The notes under the pieces are model-generated. The model was given only the letters and a program-made list of their open reading frames with translations, made no database searches and was not told where the DNA came from. From NCBI GenBank assembly GCA_034926235.1, contig JAYFRE010000074.1, forward strand, positions 1-10,682: a DNA stretch of 10,682 bases. Reading direction: 5' to 3'. Numbering within the stretch: the first letter of the stretch is position 1; each line of letters opens with the position of its first letter. This document shows, one piece after another, positions 1-6,693 of this stretch. The translations under genes and the position numbers were made by a program. This DNA is from JAYFRE01 sp034926235. GTDB lineage: Bacteria > Pseudomonadota > Alphaproteobacteria > Rhodospirillales > Magnetospirillaceae.

Positions 1-31
1 ATTGGGATTTGCTTAAAAAGCGGCTGATGCG

Positions 32-508
32 ATGAGCCCGGACCGGAAGGCAGCGCTGGTGTTGGCGTTGGCGGCGGCTCTTGCCATTCCGGCCGAAGGA
101 TTGCGCCACTATGCCTACCGCGATCCCGCCGGCATTCTGACCGTTTGCTACGGTTCGACCACAGCCGTCGAATCGGGGCGGCACTATGGTCTGGAGGAAT
201 GCCGCGATCGGCTGGATCGGGAGATGACGGCGGCGTTGGACGTGGTTGAACGCTGCCAGCCCGGCTTACCGGTCGAAGTCAAGGCCGCGTTCGGCGACGC
301 CGTTTACAATCTGGGTTCCGCTGTGGCGTGTAACAGCACGGCCAGCCGGATGTTGGCGGCGGGTGACATCGCCGGGGCTTGCGATCAGTTGCCGCGCTGG
401 AACAAAGCCAGGATAGCCGGGGTTCCGGTCGAACTGCCCGGCCTGACCAAACGCCGCGCCGCCGAACAGGCATTGTGCCGGCAAGGGATCGGAGGCGGCA
501 ATGGATAG
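32..508 (+). CDS. Phage-type SAR endolysin (GH24 lysozyme)
   Basis: A 158-residue muramidase that would cleave the glycan strands of peptidoglycan during phage-type lysis. The GH24 (T4/P21 lysozyme) catalytic triad pattern E-x8-D-x5-T is seen as E22, D31 and T37, followed by the family motif around C39-Y40-G41. The end (LPGLTKRRAAEQALC, about 135-149) is also typical of P21-like endolysins. Residues 7-21 are an Ala/Leu-rich weakly hydrophobic segment directly before E22, as in signal-arrest-release (SAR) endolysins that are exported tethered to the membrane and activated on release. There is no Cys in that segment, so thiol caging of the P1 Lyz type is not suggested. The start is the only ATG after an in-frame stop at 14-16; no strong Shine-Dalgarno is visible. 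The gene overlaps the next one by 8 bp. No holin is visible; it could lie left of the window. Confidence 0.9.
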   Translation: MSPDRKAALVLALAAALAIPAEGLRHYAYRDPAGILTVCYGSTTAVESGRHYGLEECRDRLDREMTAALDVVERCQPGLPVEVKAAFGDAVYNLGSAVACNSTASRMLAAGDIAGACDQLPRWNKARIAGVPVELPGLTKRRAAEQALCRQGIGGGNG

Positions 509-1010
509 CATCCGACTTATCCTGGTCGCGGTCATCGCCGCGCTGCTGGCCGCCCTGGGCGGCTTTTTTTATGGCCGTCATGTCGAAGCGCTGGATTGGG
601 AACTAGCCGTCCAACGTCAGAAAACAGAGGCCGCCGCGGTGCTGGCCGAGGCGGAACGGCGCGTGGCGGACGAACAGGCCCGCCGGGCGGCCCTCTCCCT
701 GGACATCGAGGTCAATCATGCGAAACGTCAAGCCGCGATCGATGCCGCTTACGCTGAAAACCGCCGTCTGTCTGATCGGATTGTCGGCCTGCTCGACGCC
801 GGAACTGGGCCGGGTGGTGGAGGCGCCCTGTCCGGTAATCCCGGAGCCGCCACCGGCAATCCGGGATTATGCCCCGCCTACCGTGAGTTATCAGGCGCAA
901 TGGCGGGCCTCCTTGGAGCGGGCGCTGAGCTCGCTCGAAACGCCGACCGCGAAGCCGCCGCCGCTACTGCCTGCCGGGAGTGGGCAGTAGGGATGGGGGG
1001 CGGGCCTTGA
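501..1010 (+). CDS. Rz-like inner-membrane spanin (i-spanin)
   Basis: A 169-residue protein with the build of a phage Rz protein, the inner-membrane half of the spanin complex that joins inner and outer membranes at the end of lysis. It has a short cytoplasmic start, one N-terminal membrane segment (about residues 5-24), then a charged Ala/Glu/Arg-rich helical stretch (about 30-98) likely to form a periplasmic coiled coil. After that come a Gly-rich linker (about 101-122) and a second helical part with C124 and C158. GGAGG at about 489-493 gives a good ribosome site, and the start lies inside the end of the endolysin gene, so translation is probably coupled. The Gly-rich stretch is partly explained by the overlapping Rz1-like frame, whose proline codons fall there. 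Assignment rests on topology and context rather than on a diagnostic motif, because Rz proteins diverge strongly. Confidence 0.82.
   Translation: MDSIRLILVAVIAALLAALGGFFYGRHVEALDWELAVQRQKTEAAAVLAEAERRVADEQARRAALSLDIEVNHAKRQAAIDAAYAENRRLSDRIVGLLDAGTGPGGGGALSGNPGAATGNPGLCPAYRELSGAMAGLLGAGAELARNADREAAAATACREWAVGMGGGP
708..712 (+). promoter_or_regulatory. Ribosome binding site of the embedded Rz1-like gene
   Basis: GAGGT lies 5 bases before the ATG at 718, inside the Rz coding sequence. It favours 718 over the second in-frame ATG at 742 and supports independent translation of the embedded frame. Confidence 0.6.
718..990 (+). CDS. Rz1-like outer-membrane lipoprotein spanin, embedded in Rz
   Basis: A 90-residue frame lying entirely inside the Rz-like gene, in its +1 frame, as Rz1 lies within Rz in phage lambda. 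It encodes a basic start, a hydrophobic stretch (about 11-24) and a lipobox L22-S23-A24-C25. This predicts signal peptidase II cleavage and a lipid-modified mature protein of 66 residues. The mature part begins with a proline-rich region (PCPVIPEPPPA and a following PP), the hallmark of Rz1-type o-spanins. It would sit in the outer membrane and bind the C-terminal end of the i-spanin across the periplasm. A GAGGT sequence at 708-712 supports the start at 718; an ATG at 742 would also leave an intact, shorter signal peptide. The combination of lipobox, proline-rich tail and nested position makes this much more than a chance shadow frame. Confidence 0.85.
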   Translation: MRNVKPRSMPLTLKTAVCLIGLSACSTPELGRVVEAPCPVIPEPPPAIRDYAPPTVSYQAQWRASLERALSSLETPTAKPPPLLPAGSGQ

Positions 1011-1029
1011 GGCGGCGGAGATGAAAAAA

Positions 1030-1054
1030 CCCCTCCCCCGATCGGGGGGAGGGG
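1030..1054 (-). terminator. Rho-independent terminator of the liv operon
   Basis: A perfect 10-bp stem (CCCCTCCCCC at 1030-1039 against GGGGGAGGGG at 1045-1054) with a 5-base loop. Six A residues at 1024-1029 on the + strand give a T6 tract directly after the hairpin on the minus strand. It lies 34 bp beyond the livJ stop codon, so it should end the liv transcript. On the + strand the hairpin has no adjacent T-tract, so it is a poorer stop for the lysis cassette. Confidence 0.88.
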
Positions 1055-1087
1055 CGGGACGCTTGTTTGGAAAAGACGCTTTCGATG

Positions 1088-2191
1088 TTACTCGTCGTAG
1101 GCGTATTTGCCGTCCTTCCAGGCATAGATGACATAGCCCGGCGCGGTGATGTCGCCTTTGGCGTCAAAGCCGATGACGCCCAGGGCGGTGTCGAATTTGT
1201 CGCTCTTCAACACCTTTTCGACCTTGGCCGTATCGACCGAGCCCGCCTTTTCGACGGCCTGGGCCCAAGCCTGGATCGAGGCGTAGGTATAAAGCGTGTA
1301 GGTTTCGGGTTCATACTTGTCGGCGCGGAATTCGGCCACCAGCTTGGCGTTCTGCGGCAGCAAGCGCGGATCGGGGCCGAAGGTCATCAGCGTGCCCTGG
1401 CCGGTCGGGCCGGTGATCGACCAGAATTCCTCGGTCATCAGCGCGTCGCCGCCGACCATGCGGGCCTTCAGCCCCTGGTCGTGCGTCTGGCGGGCGATCA
1501 GGCCGGCTTCGGTCTGATAGCCGCCGAAATAGATCAGATCGACGTTAAGCGATTTCAGCTTGGAGATCAGCGGGCTGAAATCCTTATCGCCGACGGTGAT
1601 GGCTTCATAGGCGACTTCCTTGGTCCCCAGGCCGTTCAGGGATTTCTGGAATTCGTCCGCCAGTCCTTTGCCATAGGCCGATTTGTCGTGGACGATGGCG
1701 ATCTTTTTGCCCTTGAACTTCTGGTTCAGATATTTGGCCGCGGTCGGGCCTTGATCGTCGTCGCGCCCGCAGGTGCGGAACACGTTGGCCAGGCCGCGTT
1801 CGGTGTATTTGGGGCTGGTCGAACCGGGCGAGATCTCGATGATGTTCGATTCGGCGTAAACGTCGGAGGCCGGGATGGACGAGCCCGAGCAGAAATGGCC
1901 GATGACGACATTGACCTTCTTGGCCGCCAAATCATTGGCGACGTTGACGGCTTGCTTGGGATCGCAGGCGTCGTCGCCGACGGCCAGAGCCAGCTTCTGG
2001 CCCAGGACTCCGCCTTTGGCGTTGATGTCGGCCACGGCCTTTTCCGCGCCGCGCCGATATTGTTCGCCGAAAGCGGCGTTGCTGCCGGTCATGGGGCCGG
2101 CGACCCCGATCAGATAGTCGGCATGAGCGACGGCGCCGCCGAGTGTGCTTGCGGCCAGCGCCGTGACGAAAAGAGTCTTGATCCTACGCAT
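1088..2191 (-). CDS. livJ: Branched-chain amino-acid ABC transporter, periplasmic binding protein
   Basis: A 367-residue substrate-binding protein that would capture Leu/Ile/Val or related amino acids in the periplasm and deliver them to LivHM. Residues 1-24 are a Sec signal peptide with an AHA cleavage site, giving a mature start DYLIGV. From memory, the mature protein follows E. coli LivJ/LivK closely: the DDACDPKQAV stretch, the IGHFCSGSS loop, SPGSTSP, QGPTAAKY and the HDK-x-x-YG segment all have counterparts. C76 and C101 are 25 residues apart, matching the spacing of the disulfide cysteines in LivJ. The frame stays open upstream to 2326, but the ATG at 2191 is chosen because the signal peptide begins there and GGGAG precedes it by 9 bases. 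It is the last gene before the terminator and follows a 176-bp gap. Whether it is LivJ- or LivK-like in specificity cannot be told. Confidence 0.93.
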   Translation of the reverse strand: MRRIKTLFVTALAASTLGGAVAHADYLIGVAGPMTGSNAAFGEQYRRGAEKAVADINAKGGVLGQKLALAVGDDACDPKQAVNVANDLAAKKVNVVIGHFCSGSSIPASDVYAESNIIEISPGSTSPKYTERGLANVFRTCGRDDDQGPTAAKYLNQKFKGKKIAIVHDKSAYGKGLADEFQKSLNGLGTKEVAYEAITVGDKDFSPLISKLKSLNVDLIYFGGYQTEAGLIARQTHDQGLKARMVGGDALMTEEFWSITGPTGQGTLMTFGPDPRLLPQNAKLVAEFRADKYEPETYTLYTYASIQAWAQAVEKAGSVDTAKVEKVLKSDKFDTALGVIGFDAKGDITAPGYVIYAWKDGKYAYDE

Positions 2192-2325
2192 GGAGAGAAA
2201 CTCCCAAGAGACGAGTTCGACATGAGGCCGCACACCTTTTGGCATCAGGCGCCGTCCCCCCGATCGCGGGGCCGTTTCGTTCCAGTCCGAAGTCTTCGAG
2301 GACGGAACCGGCACCACAATTGCCA

Positions 2326-2357
2326 CGCATCGTCAGCCGAACCCGAAGGGCGATGCG
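2326..2357 (-). other. Stem-loop in the gap between the DUF6867-like gene and livJ
   Basis: A perfect 7-bp inverted repeat, CGCATCG at 2326-2332 and CGATGCG at 2351-2357, encloses an 18-base loop just after the upstream stop codon. There is no T-tract, so it is not a standard terminator. Intercistronic stem-loops like this often stabilise or delimit mRNA segments, which could help livJ be made in excess of the membrane and ATPase subunits; that role is inference. A weaker 4-bp stem (CCCC at 2258-2261 with GGGG at 2268-2271) lies further into the 176-bp gap. I saw no convincing promoter there. Confidence 0.4.
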
Positions 2358-2367
2358 CATGGATTGT

Positions 2368-2730
2368 CTATTCCCAGGCCTCGGGCCGTTCCTTCCAGCG
2401 GAACAGCCCGGCGCGTTCGTAAAGCCAGGGATATTGGCCGACCATCATCCGCGTGCGCACGATCCGGTAGGCGAGCAGCGCGATGATGGTCAGGATCAAG
2501 GCGTCGATGATGTAGCCCGAGGCGAGGAACAGCCGACCCTTGAACAGGGCGTAGATCATGAAGCGGTCGCCCAGGGTCAAAAGCAGCATGTAAGGCACCG
2601 CCTGCCAGGCGGGCCGCCAGGTCGACGCCAGCGCCAGACCGGACATGAAGGCGCAGCCGCCCATGAAAATCAGGGTGACGCCGATGAAGACCGGAAGGCT
2701 GGTGCCGGTCAGCAATTGGAATTCGTTCAT
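2368..2730 (-). CDS. Small inner-membrane protein of the liv operon (DUF6867-like)
   Basis: A 120-residue protein with three predicted membrane segments (about residues 13-33, 41-63 and 71-90) and a polar, aromatic-rich end with the pattern QYPWLYERAGLF. It resembles, from memory, the uncharacterised DUF6867 family found beside liv ATP-binding genes in alphaproteobacteria; a profile search would be needed to confirm this. The start codon overlaps the livF stop (ATGA), and AGGAGG sits 4 bases upstream, so it is translated at the end of livF and belongs to the same transcript. No catalytic residues are evident. An accessory or assembly role for the Liv transporter is a guess from position alone. 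The frame is open upstream to about 3333, but that part is the shadow of livF. Confidence 0.82.
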   Translation of the reverse strand: MNEFQLLTGTSLPVFIGVTLIFMGGCAFMSGLALASTWRPAWQAVPYMLLLTLGDRFMIYALFKGRLFLASGYIIDALILTIIALLAYRIVRTRMMVGQYPWLYERAGLFRWKERPEAWE

Positions 2731-3473
2731 GCGACCTCCTGCGGGGCCGAAGCGGCATCCGAGCCGTGCCCGCCTTCCAGATAGGCGGCGCGCACCGCCG
2801 GATTGGCCAGAAGCTCGGCCCCGGTGCCGGACATGGAGATGACGCCGTTGACCATGACATAGGCGCGATGCGCCAGCTTCAGCGCGTGGAAGGCGTTCTG
2901 TTCGACCAGGAATACCGTCATTTTCTGTTCGGTGTTGATTTCCCGGATGATCTGAAAGATCTGGCGCACGATCAGCGGGGCCAGACCCAGCGACGGTTCG
3001 TCCAGCAGCAGCAGGCGGGGCCGGCCCATCAAAGCGCGGCCGATGGCCAGCATCTGCTGTTCGCCGCCCGATAGCGTGCCGCCGCGTTGGGGCAGGCGTT
3101 CCTTCAGGCGCGGAAACAGCGTCAGCACCCGTTCCATGTCCTGGGCGAAATAACGGGGATCGCTGACCACCGCGCCCATCTGAAGATTTTCCTGCACGCT
3201 CATGCGCGGGAAAATGCGCCGCCCCTCGGGCGAATGGGCGATGCCCAGCCGCGCGATGCCGTAGGTGGGCAGGCGGGAAATCTCCTGGCCTTCGAAAAGG
3301 ATGCTGCCCTTGGAGGCGCGCGGCTTGCCGCACAAGGTCATCAGCAGCGTGGTCTTGACCGCGCCATTGGCCCCGATCAGGGTGACGATCTCGCCCGCTT
3401 CGACATCGACATCGATGCCGTGCAGCGCCTCGATGCGGCCATAGCCGGCATGGAGCCCGCGGATTGTCAGCAT
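2727..3473 (-). CDS. livF: Branched-chain amino-acid ABC transporter ATP-binding protein LivF, with altered Walker A
   Basis: A 248-residue cytoplasmic ATPase subunit pairing with LivG to power the LivHM channel. Signature LSGGEQQ (134-140), Walker B LLLLDEP (154-160), the SLGLAP that follows, and the PEGRR-IF segment near the Q-loop (82-88) are all standard for LivF. The switch position is Q192 in VEQN rather than His, which is normal for this subfamily. The oddity is the Walker A loop, which reads GANGAVKTT (34-42) with Val at 39, where the family has the invariant Gly before the catalytic Lys40. The codon is GTC (minus strand, 3359-3357) in place of the expected GGC. This change should hinder phosphate binding, so the gene is intact in length but possibly impaired, or the base is wrong. 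It overlaps livG by 7 bp and the next gene by 4 bp. Confidence 0.95.
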   Translation of the reverse strand: MLTIRGLHAGYGRIEALHGIDVDVEAGEIVTLIGANGAVKTTLLMTLCGKPRASKGSILFEGQEISRLPTYGIARLGIAHSPEGRRIFPRMSVQENLQMGAVVSDPRYFAQDMERVLTLFPRLKERLPQRGGTLSGGEQQMLAIGRALMGRPRLLLLDEPSLGLAPLIVRQIFQIIREINTEQKMTVFLVEQNAFHALKLAHRAYVMVNGVISMSGTGAELLANPAVRAAYLEGGHGSDAASAPQEVA

Positions 3474-4345
3474 TGGCTGCCCTCCTTCGGTGCGGCGGCA
3501 GCCGCTTGGGGATGAAGATCCTCGGGCAAATCCTCGTCGTCGGGGGTGCCGAGATAGGCGTGGATCACCGCCGGATCGGCGCGCACGCAGGCCGGGTTGC
3601 CCTCGGCGATCTTTGCGCCGTGATCCAGCACCACGACATGGTCGGAAATCTGCATGACCACGCTCATATCATGCTCGATCAGCAGCAGGCCGATCTTGTG
3701 TTCGCGGCGGATATCCAGCAAAAGCTCGTTCAATTCCAGCGATTCGCGGGGATTGAGGCCGGCGGCCGGTTCGTCCAGGCACAAAAGACCGGGCCGCGTG
3801 CACATCGCGCGGGCGATTTCCAGCCGCCTTTGCGATCCGTAGGGCAAATTGCCGGCGCTCCAATCGGCCTGGGCGGTCAGCCCGACCTTGTCCAGCCAAT
3901 AGCAGGCCAGATCGACGGCCTCGCGTTCGGCGCGGCTGTAGCGCGACAGCTTGAACAGCCCGGCCAGCGAGAAGCAGGACGCCCGCATCAGCGTGTTGTG
4001 CTGGGCGACGATCAGATTCTCCAAAACGCTCATGCCCGAAAACAGGCGGATGTTCTGGAAGGTGCGCGCTACGCCGGCTTCCTTGGCGGTGCGGAATCCT
4101 TCCATCCGCTCCAGATAGAAGGTACGGCGGTCGTCGGGGGTGTAGGACAGACGCCCTACCGTCGGCCGGTAGAATCCGGTCAGGCAGTTGAACAGCGTCG
4201 TCTTGCCCGCGCCATTGGGGCCGATGATGGCGGTGATCTCGCCCCGATGGGCGACAAAAGACAGGTCGCTGACCGCCACCAATCCGCCGAAACGCATCGT
4301 CAGATGCTCGACGGTCAAAAGGGGCAGGCGATAAGGCTTGTTCAT
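3467..4345 (-). CDS. livG: Branched-chain amino-acid ABC transporter ATP-binding protein LivG
   Basis: A 292-residue cytoplasmic ATPase subunit. All motifs are intact: Walker A GPNGAGKTT (42-50), Q-loop Gln97 in RTFQNIRLF, the LivG-type signature LPYGSQRRLEIAR (167-179), Walker B LLCLDEP (187-193) with catalytic Glu192, and switch His225 in IEHD. E. coli LivG is about 255 residues; the extra length here is mostly an acidic then Ala-rich tail (about 267-292) and an insertion around 120-145. Its ATG overlaps the livM stop by 4 bp (ATGA), and its end overlaps livF by 7 bp, indicating tight translational coupling. In the LivFG dimer the nucleotide site built on this Walker A is completed by the LivF signature, so it should remain functional even if LivF's own site is damaged. 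Confidence 0.96.
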   Translation of the reverse strand: MNKPYRLPLLTVEHLTMRFGGLVAVSDLSFVAHRGEITAIIGPNGAGKTTLFNCLTGFYRPTVGRLSYTPDDRRTFYLERMEGFRTAKEAGVARTFQNIRLFSGMSVLENLIVAQHNTLMRASCFSLAGLFKLSRYSRAEREAVDLACYWLDKVGLTAQADWSAGNLPYGSQRRLEIARAMCTRPGLLCLDEPAAGLNPRESLELNELLLDIRREHKIGLLLIEHDMSVVMQISDHVVVLDHGAKIAEGNPACVRADPAVIHAYLGTPDDEDLPEDLHPQAAAAAPKEGSQC

Positions 4346-5664
4346 GATGCGCTCTCCCCTTCCGCCGTATCGTCGTCGGGCGAGGCGTTCTTATGCAGCC
4401 GGATGGTGGGTTCGCGGTTGGACAGCAGGCCCCTGGGCCGCCACAGCATGATCAGCACCATCGCGCCGCCGAAGGCCAGCATGCGGAACTGCTGCAAATC
4501 GCGGAACCATTCCGGCAGTCCGACCAGCAGGAAGGCCGCCAGCACCGTGCCGACCTGGCTGCCCATTCCCCCCAGCACGACGATGGCGACGATGATCGCC
4601 GATTCCATGAAGGTGAAGCTTTCCGGGCTGATGAAGCCTTGGCGGGTGGCGAAGAAGGAACCGGCAAAGCCCGCGAACATCGCGCCCAGGGCAAAGGCCG
4701 ACAATTTGGTCGTGGTCGGATTGATGCCCAGGCTGCGGCAGGCGGTTTCATCTTCGCGCAGCGCTTCCCAGGCCCGGCCAATCGGCAGGCGGCGGATGCG
4801 CAGCACGAACAGATTGGTCAAAAGCGCCAGCACCAGGATCAGGTAATAAAGGAAGACGACGCGGTGATCCGGCGAGAAATCCAGCCCGAAAAATTCGTGG
4901 AACGTCGTGCCCTTGGCATTCGAGGCTGAAAAGGGCAGGCCGAAGAAGCTGGGGCGCTGAATGCCGGTCAGACCGTTGGGGCCGCCGGTGACGTCGGCCC
5001 AGTTCAACAAAACGACTCGGATGATCTCGCCGAAGCCCAGCGTGACGATGGCCAGATAATCGCCGCGCAGGCGTAAAACCGGAAATCCCAACGACATGCC
5101 CAGCCAGGCGGCCAGCAGACCGGCGACGGGCAGGCAGGCCCAGAAGGACAGATCGAAAGCCTGAGACAAAAGCGCGTAGGAATAAGCGCCCATGGCGTAG
5201 AAGGCGACATAGCCGAGATCGAGCAGTCCGGCCAGGCCGACGACGATGTTCAGGCCCCATCCCAGCATGACATAGATCAACAGCAAGGTAGCCTTGTCGA
5301 TCAGGTTGCGCTCGGCAAAGGGCAACATCGGCAGGATCAGCGCGCCCAGGATCAGGACCCAGCCCATGACGACGCGCCAGGAATTCTGTTTGGCGGTGCG
5401 GGACACGGCCTTTGGCGCGACGCCGCGCCGTTCTTTGCGCTGACCGAGAAAGACACCCGCCAGCGCCAGGCACAACCGGCCCAGGAAGACGACGATCCCT
5501 GCGATCAGCACCCAGTTGAAGCGGGTGTCCAGGCTGAGACCCTGGACCGAATCGACCAGGCGCAGCCCCAGCAAGGGCATGGCTAACAATGCGGCAATCA
5601 GGCCGGCCAGGAAGGAATCCTTGATGATTCCGGCGAAAAGGGGAAGGGGACGAGCGCTCGCCAT
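4342..5664 (-). CDS. livM: Branched-chain amino-acid ABC transporter permease LivM
   Basis: A 440-residue inner-membrane permease forming the translocation channel with LivH. The first ~95 residues hold two membrane segments (about 13-35 and 50-73) and a basic loop, matching the N-terminal extension (DUF3382) also present in E. coli LivM (425 residues). The core contains family-typical stretches: GLNIVVGLAGLLDLGY (137-152), LRLRGDYLAIVTLGFGEI (197-214), TGGPNGLTG, and the cytoplasmic loop that contacts the ATPases, PIGRAWEALREDE-x-ACRSLGIN (294-315). MESAI-x-VAIVVLGGMGSQ follows near the end. The start at 5664 lies 3 bp after the livH stop, with GAAGGT upstream overlapping the end of livH. 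The hydrophilic tail is acidic. Assignment is secure. Confidence 0.96.
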   Translation of the reverse strand: MASARPLPLFAGIIKDSFLAGLIAALLAMPLLGLRLVDSVQGLSLDTRFNWVLIAGIVVFLGRLCLALAGVFLGQRKERRGVAPKAVSRTAKQNSWRVVMGWVLILGALILPMLPFAERNLIDKATLLLIYVMLGWGLNIVVGLAGLLDLGYVAFYAMGAYSYALLSQAFDLSFWACLPVAGLLAAWLGMSLGFPVLRLRGDYLAIVTLGFGEIIRVVLLNWADVTGGPNGLTGIQRPSFFGLPFSASNAKGTTFHEFFGLDFSPDHRVVFLYYLILVLALLTNLFVLRIRRLPIGRAWEALREDETACRSLGINPTTTKLSAFALGAMFAGFAGSFFATRQGFISPESFTFMESAIIVAIVVLGGMGSQVGTVLAAFLLVGLPEWFRDLQQFRMLAFGGAMVLIMLWRPRGLLSNREPTIRLHKNASPDDDTAEGESAS

Positions 5665-5667
5665 GGC

Positions 5668-6582
5668 TCAGACCTTCTCGATTTCGGGGCGGCCCAGAAG
5701 CCCGGTGGGGCGGAAGAGCAGGACCAGGACCAGGATGGCGAAAACGGCGACATCCTTGTATTCGATACTGAAATAGGCGGACCAGAAGGCCTCGATCAGG
5801 CCGATCAGAAGGCCGCCCAGCATAGCACCCGGCAGCGATCCGATACCGCCCAGGACGGCGGCGGTGAAGGCTTTGATCCCGGCGATGAAGCCGATATAGA
5901 AATCGATCACGCCGTAATACAGCGTCACCATCGTGCCCGCGACCGCGGCCAGCGCCGCGCCGATGACGAAGGTGGTTGAAATCACCCTATCGACATTGAC
6001 CCCCAGCAGCGCGGCCATGGTCATGTCCTGCTGGGTGGCGCGCTGGGCGCGGCCCAGCGATGTCCGCGCGATCAGCAGGGAAAAGCCCGTCATCAGCACC
6101 ACGGTCAGCAGCACGATCATGATTTGCAGATAGCTGACCGAAACCGGGTAGCCGCTGCCCGAAGACAGATCGAAGCCGCCCTTGATCAAGGGTTGCAGCG
6201 GTTTGACGCGCGCACCCTGGGCGATCTGGACATAGTTCTGAAGCGCGATCGACACGCCGATGGCCGAGATCAGCGGCGCCAGGCGGGTGGAACCGCGCAA
6301 GGGGCGATAGGCGATGCGCTCGATGGCCCAGCCATAAGCGGCGGTAAAGAACATGGCGATGAACAGAACCAACAGGAGGCTGAGCGGCACATAGGTGATG
6401 CCAAGAACCCCCATCAGAAGGAACCCGATCAGAGAGATGAAGGCGCCGATCATGTAGACCTCGCCATGGGCGAAGTTGATCATGCCGATGATGCCATAGA
6501 CCATGGTGTAGCCGATGGCGATCAGGCCGTAGATGGCGCCCATCGTCAGTCCGTTGATCAATTGCTGGACGAAATAATCCAT
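5668..6582 (-). CDS. livH: Branched-chain amino-acid ABC transporter permease LivH
   Basis: A 304-residue, strongly hydrophobic inner-membrane permease, close to the 308 residues of E. coli LivH, and the first gene of the operon. It shows the conserved N-terminal helix QLINGLTMGAIYGLIAIG (7-24) and GMINFAHGE (33-41). The ATPase-contacting loop TSLGRAQRA-x-QQD-x-x-MAALLGVN (174-196) is present, as is KAFTAAVLGGIGSLPGAM-x-GG (237-257). About eight membrane segments are expected. The start at 6582 is preceded by AGGA about 7-8 bases upstream. A short out-of-frame reading frame begins in the leader at 6650 and overlaps this start, but it is not enriched in branched-chain residues. A candidate promoter lies at 6694-6721, giving a leader of about 100 bases. 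Confidence 0.96.
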   Translation of the reverse strand: MDYFVQQLINGLTMGAIYGLIAIGYTMVYGIIGMINFAHGEVYMIGAFISLIGFLLMGVLGITYVPLSLLLVLFIAMFFTAAYGWAIERIAYRPLRGSTRLAPLISAIGVSIALQNYVQIAQGARVKPLQPLIKGGFDLSSGSGYPVSVSYLQIMIVLLTVVLMTGFSLLIARTSLGRAQRATQQDMTMAALLGVNVDRVISTTFVIGAALAAVAGTMVTLYYGVIDFYIGFIAGIKAFTAAVLGGIGSLPGAMLGGLLIGLIEAFWSAYFSIEYKDVAVFAILVLVLLFRPTGLLGRPEIEKV

Positions 6583-6693
6583 GGAGTCGTCCTGACCTGA
6601 ACGTTGCGCAGGGTGTGCGCGTCAGAGGGCTTGGATTTTCGGTCTGCCATGAAACGGCGCCCTTGGCGCAACCCTCATCCGCGTCAGAAATGG

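Noticed and set aside
2192..2326. N-terminal extension of livJ starting at 2326
   Set aside because: It would place 45 non-signal residues ahead of a perfect signal peptide. The ATG at 2191 has a suitable ribosome site.
1067..2422. 451-codon open frame on the + strand opposite livJ
   Set aside because: Antisense to a gene with clear signal peptide and family motifs. Long open antisense frames are common in GC-rich coding DNA, and this one has no ribosome site or recognisable motif.
3464..4846. 460-codon open frame on the + strand opposite livG and livM
   Set aside because: It spans two well-supported minus-strand genes and reads as biased shadow sequence.
6555..6650. Leader peptide frame starting at 6650 and overlapping the livH start
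   Set aside because: It is not rich in Leu, Ile or Val codons, has no clear ribosome site and no terminator/antiterminator pair, so amino-acid attenuation is not supported.
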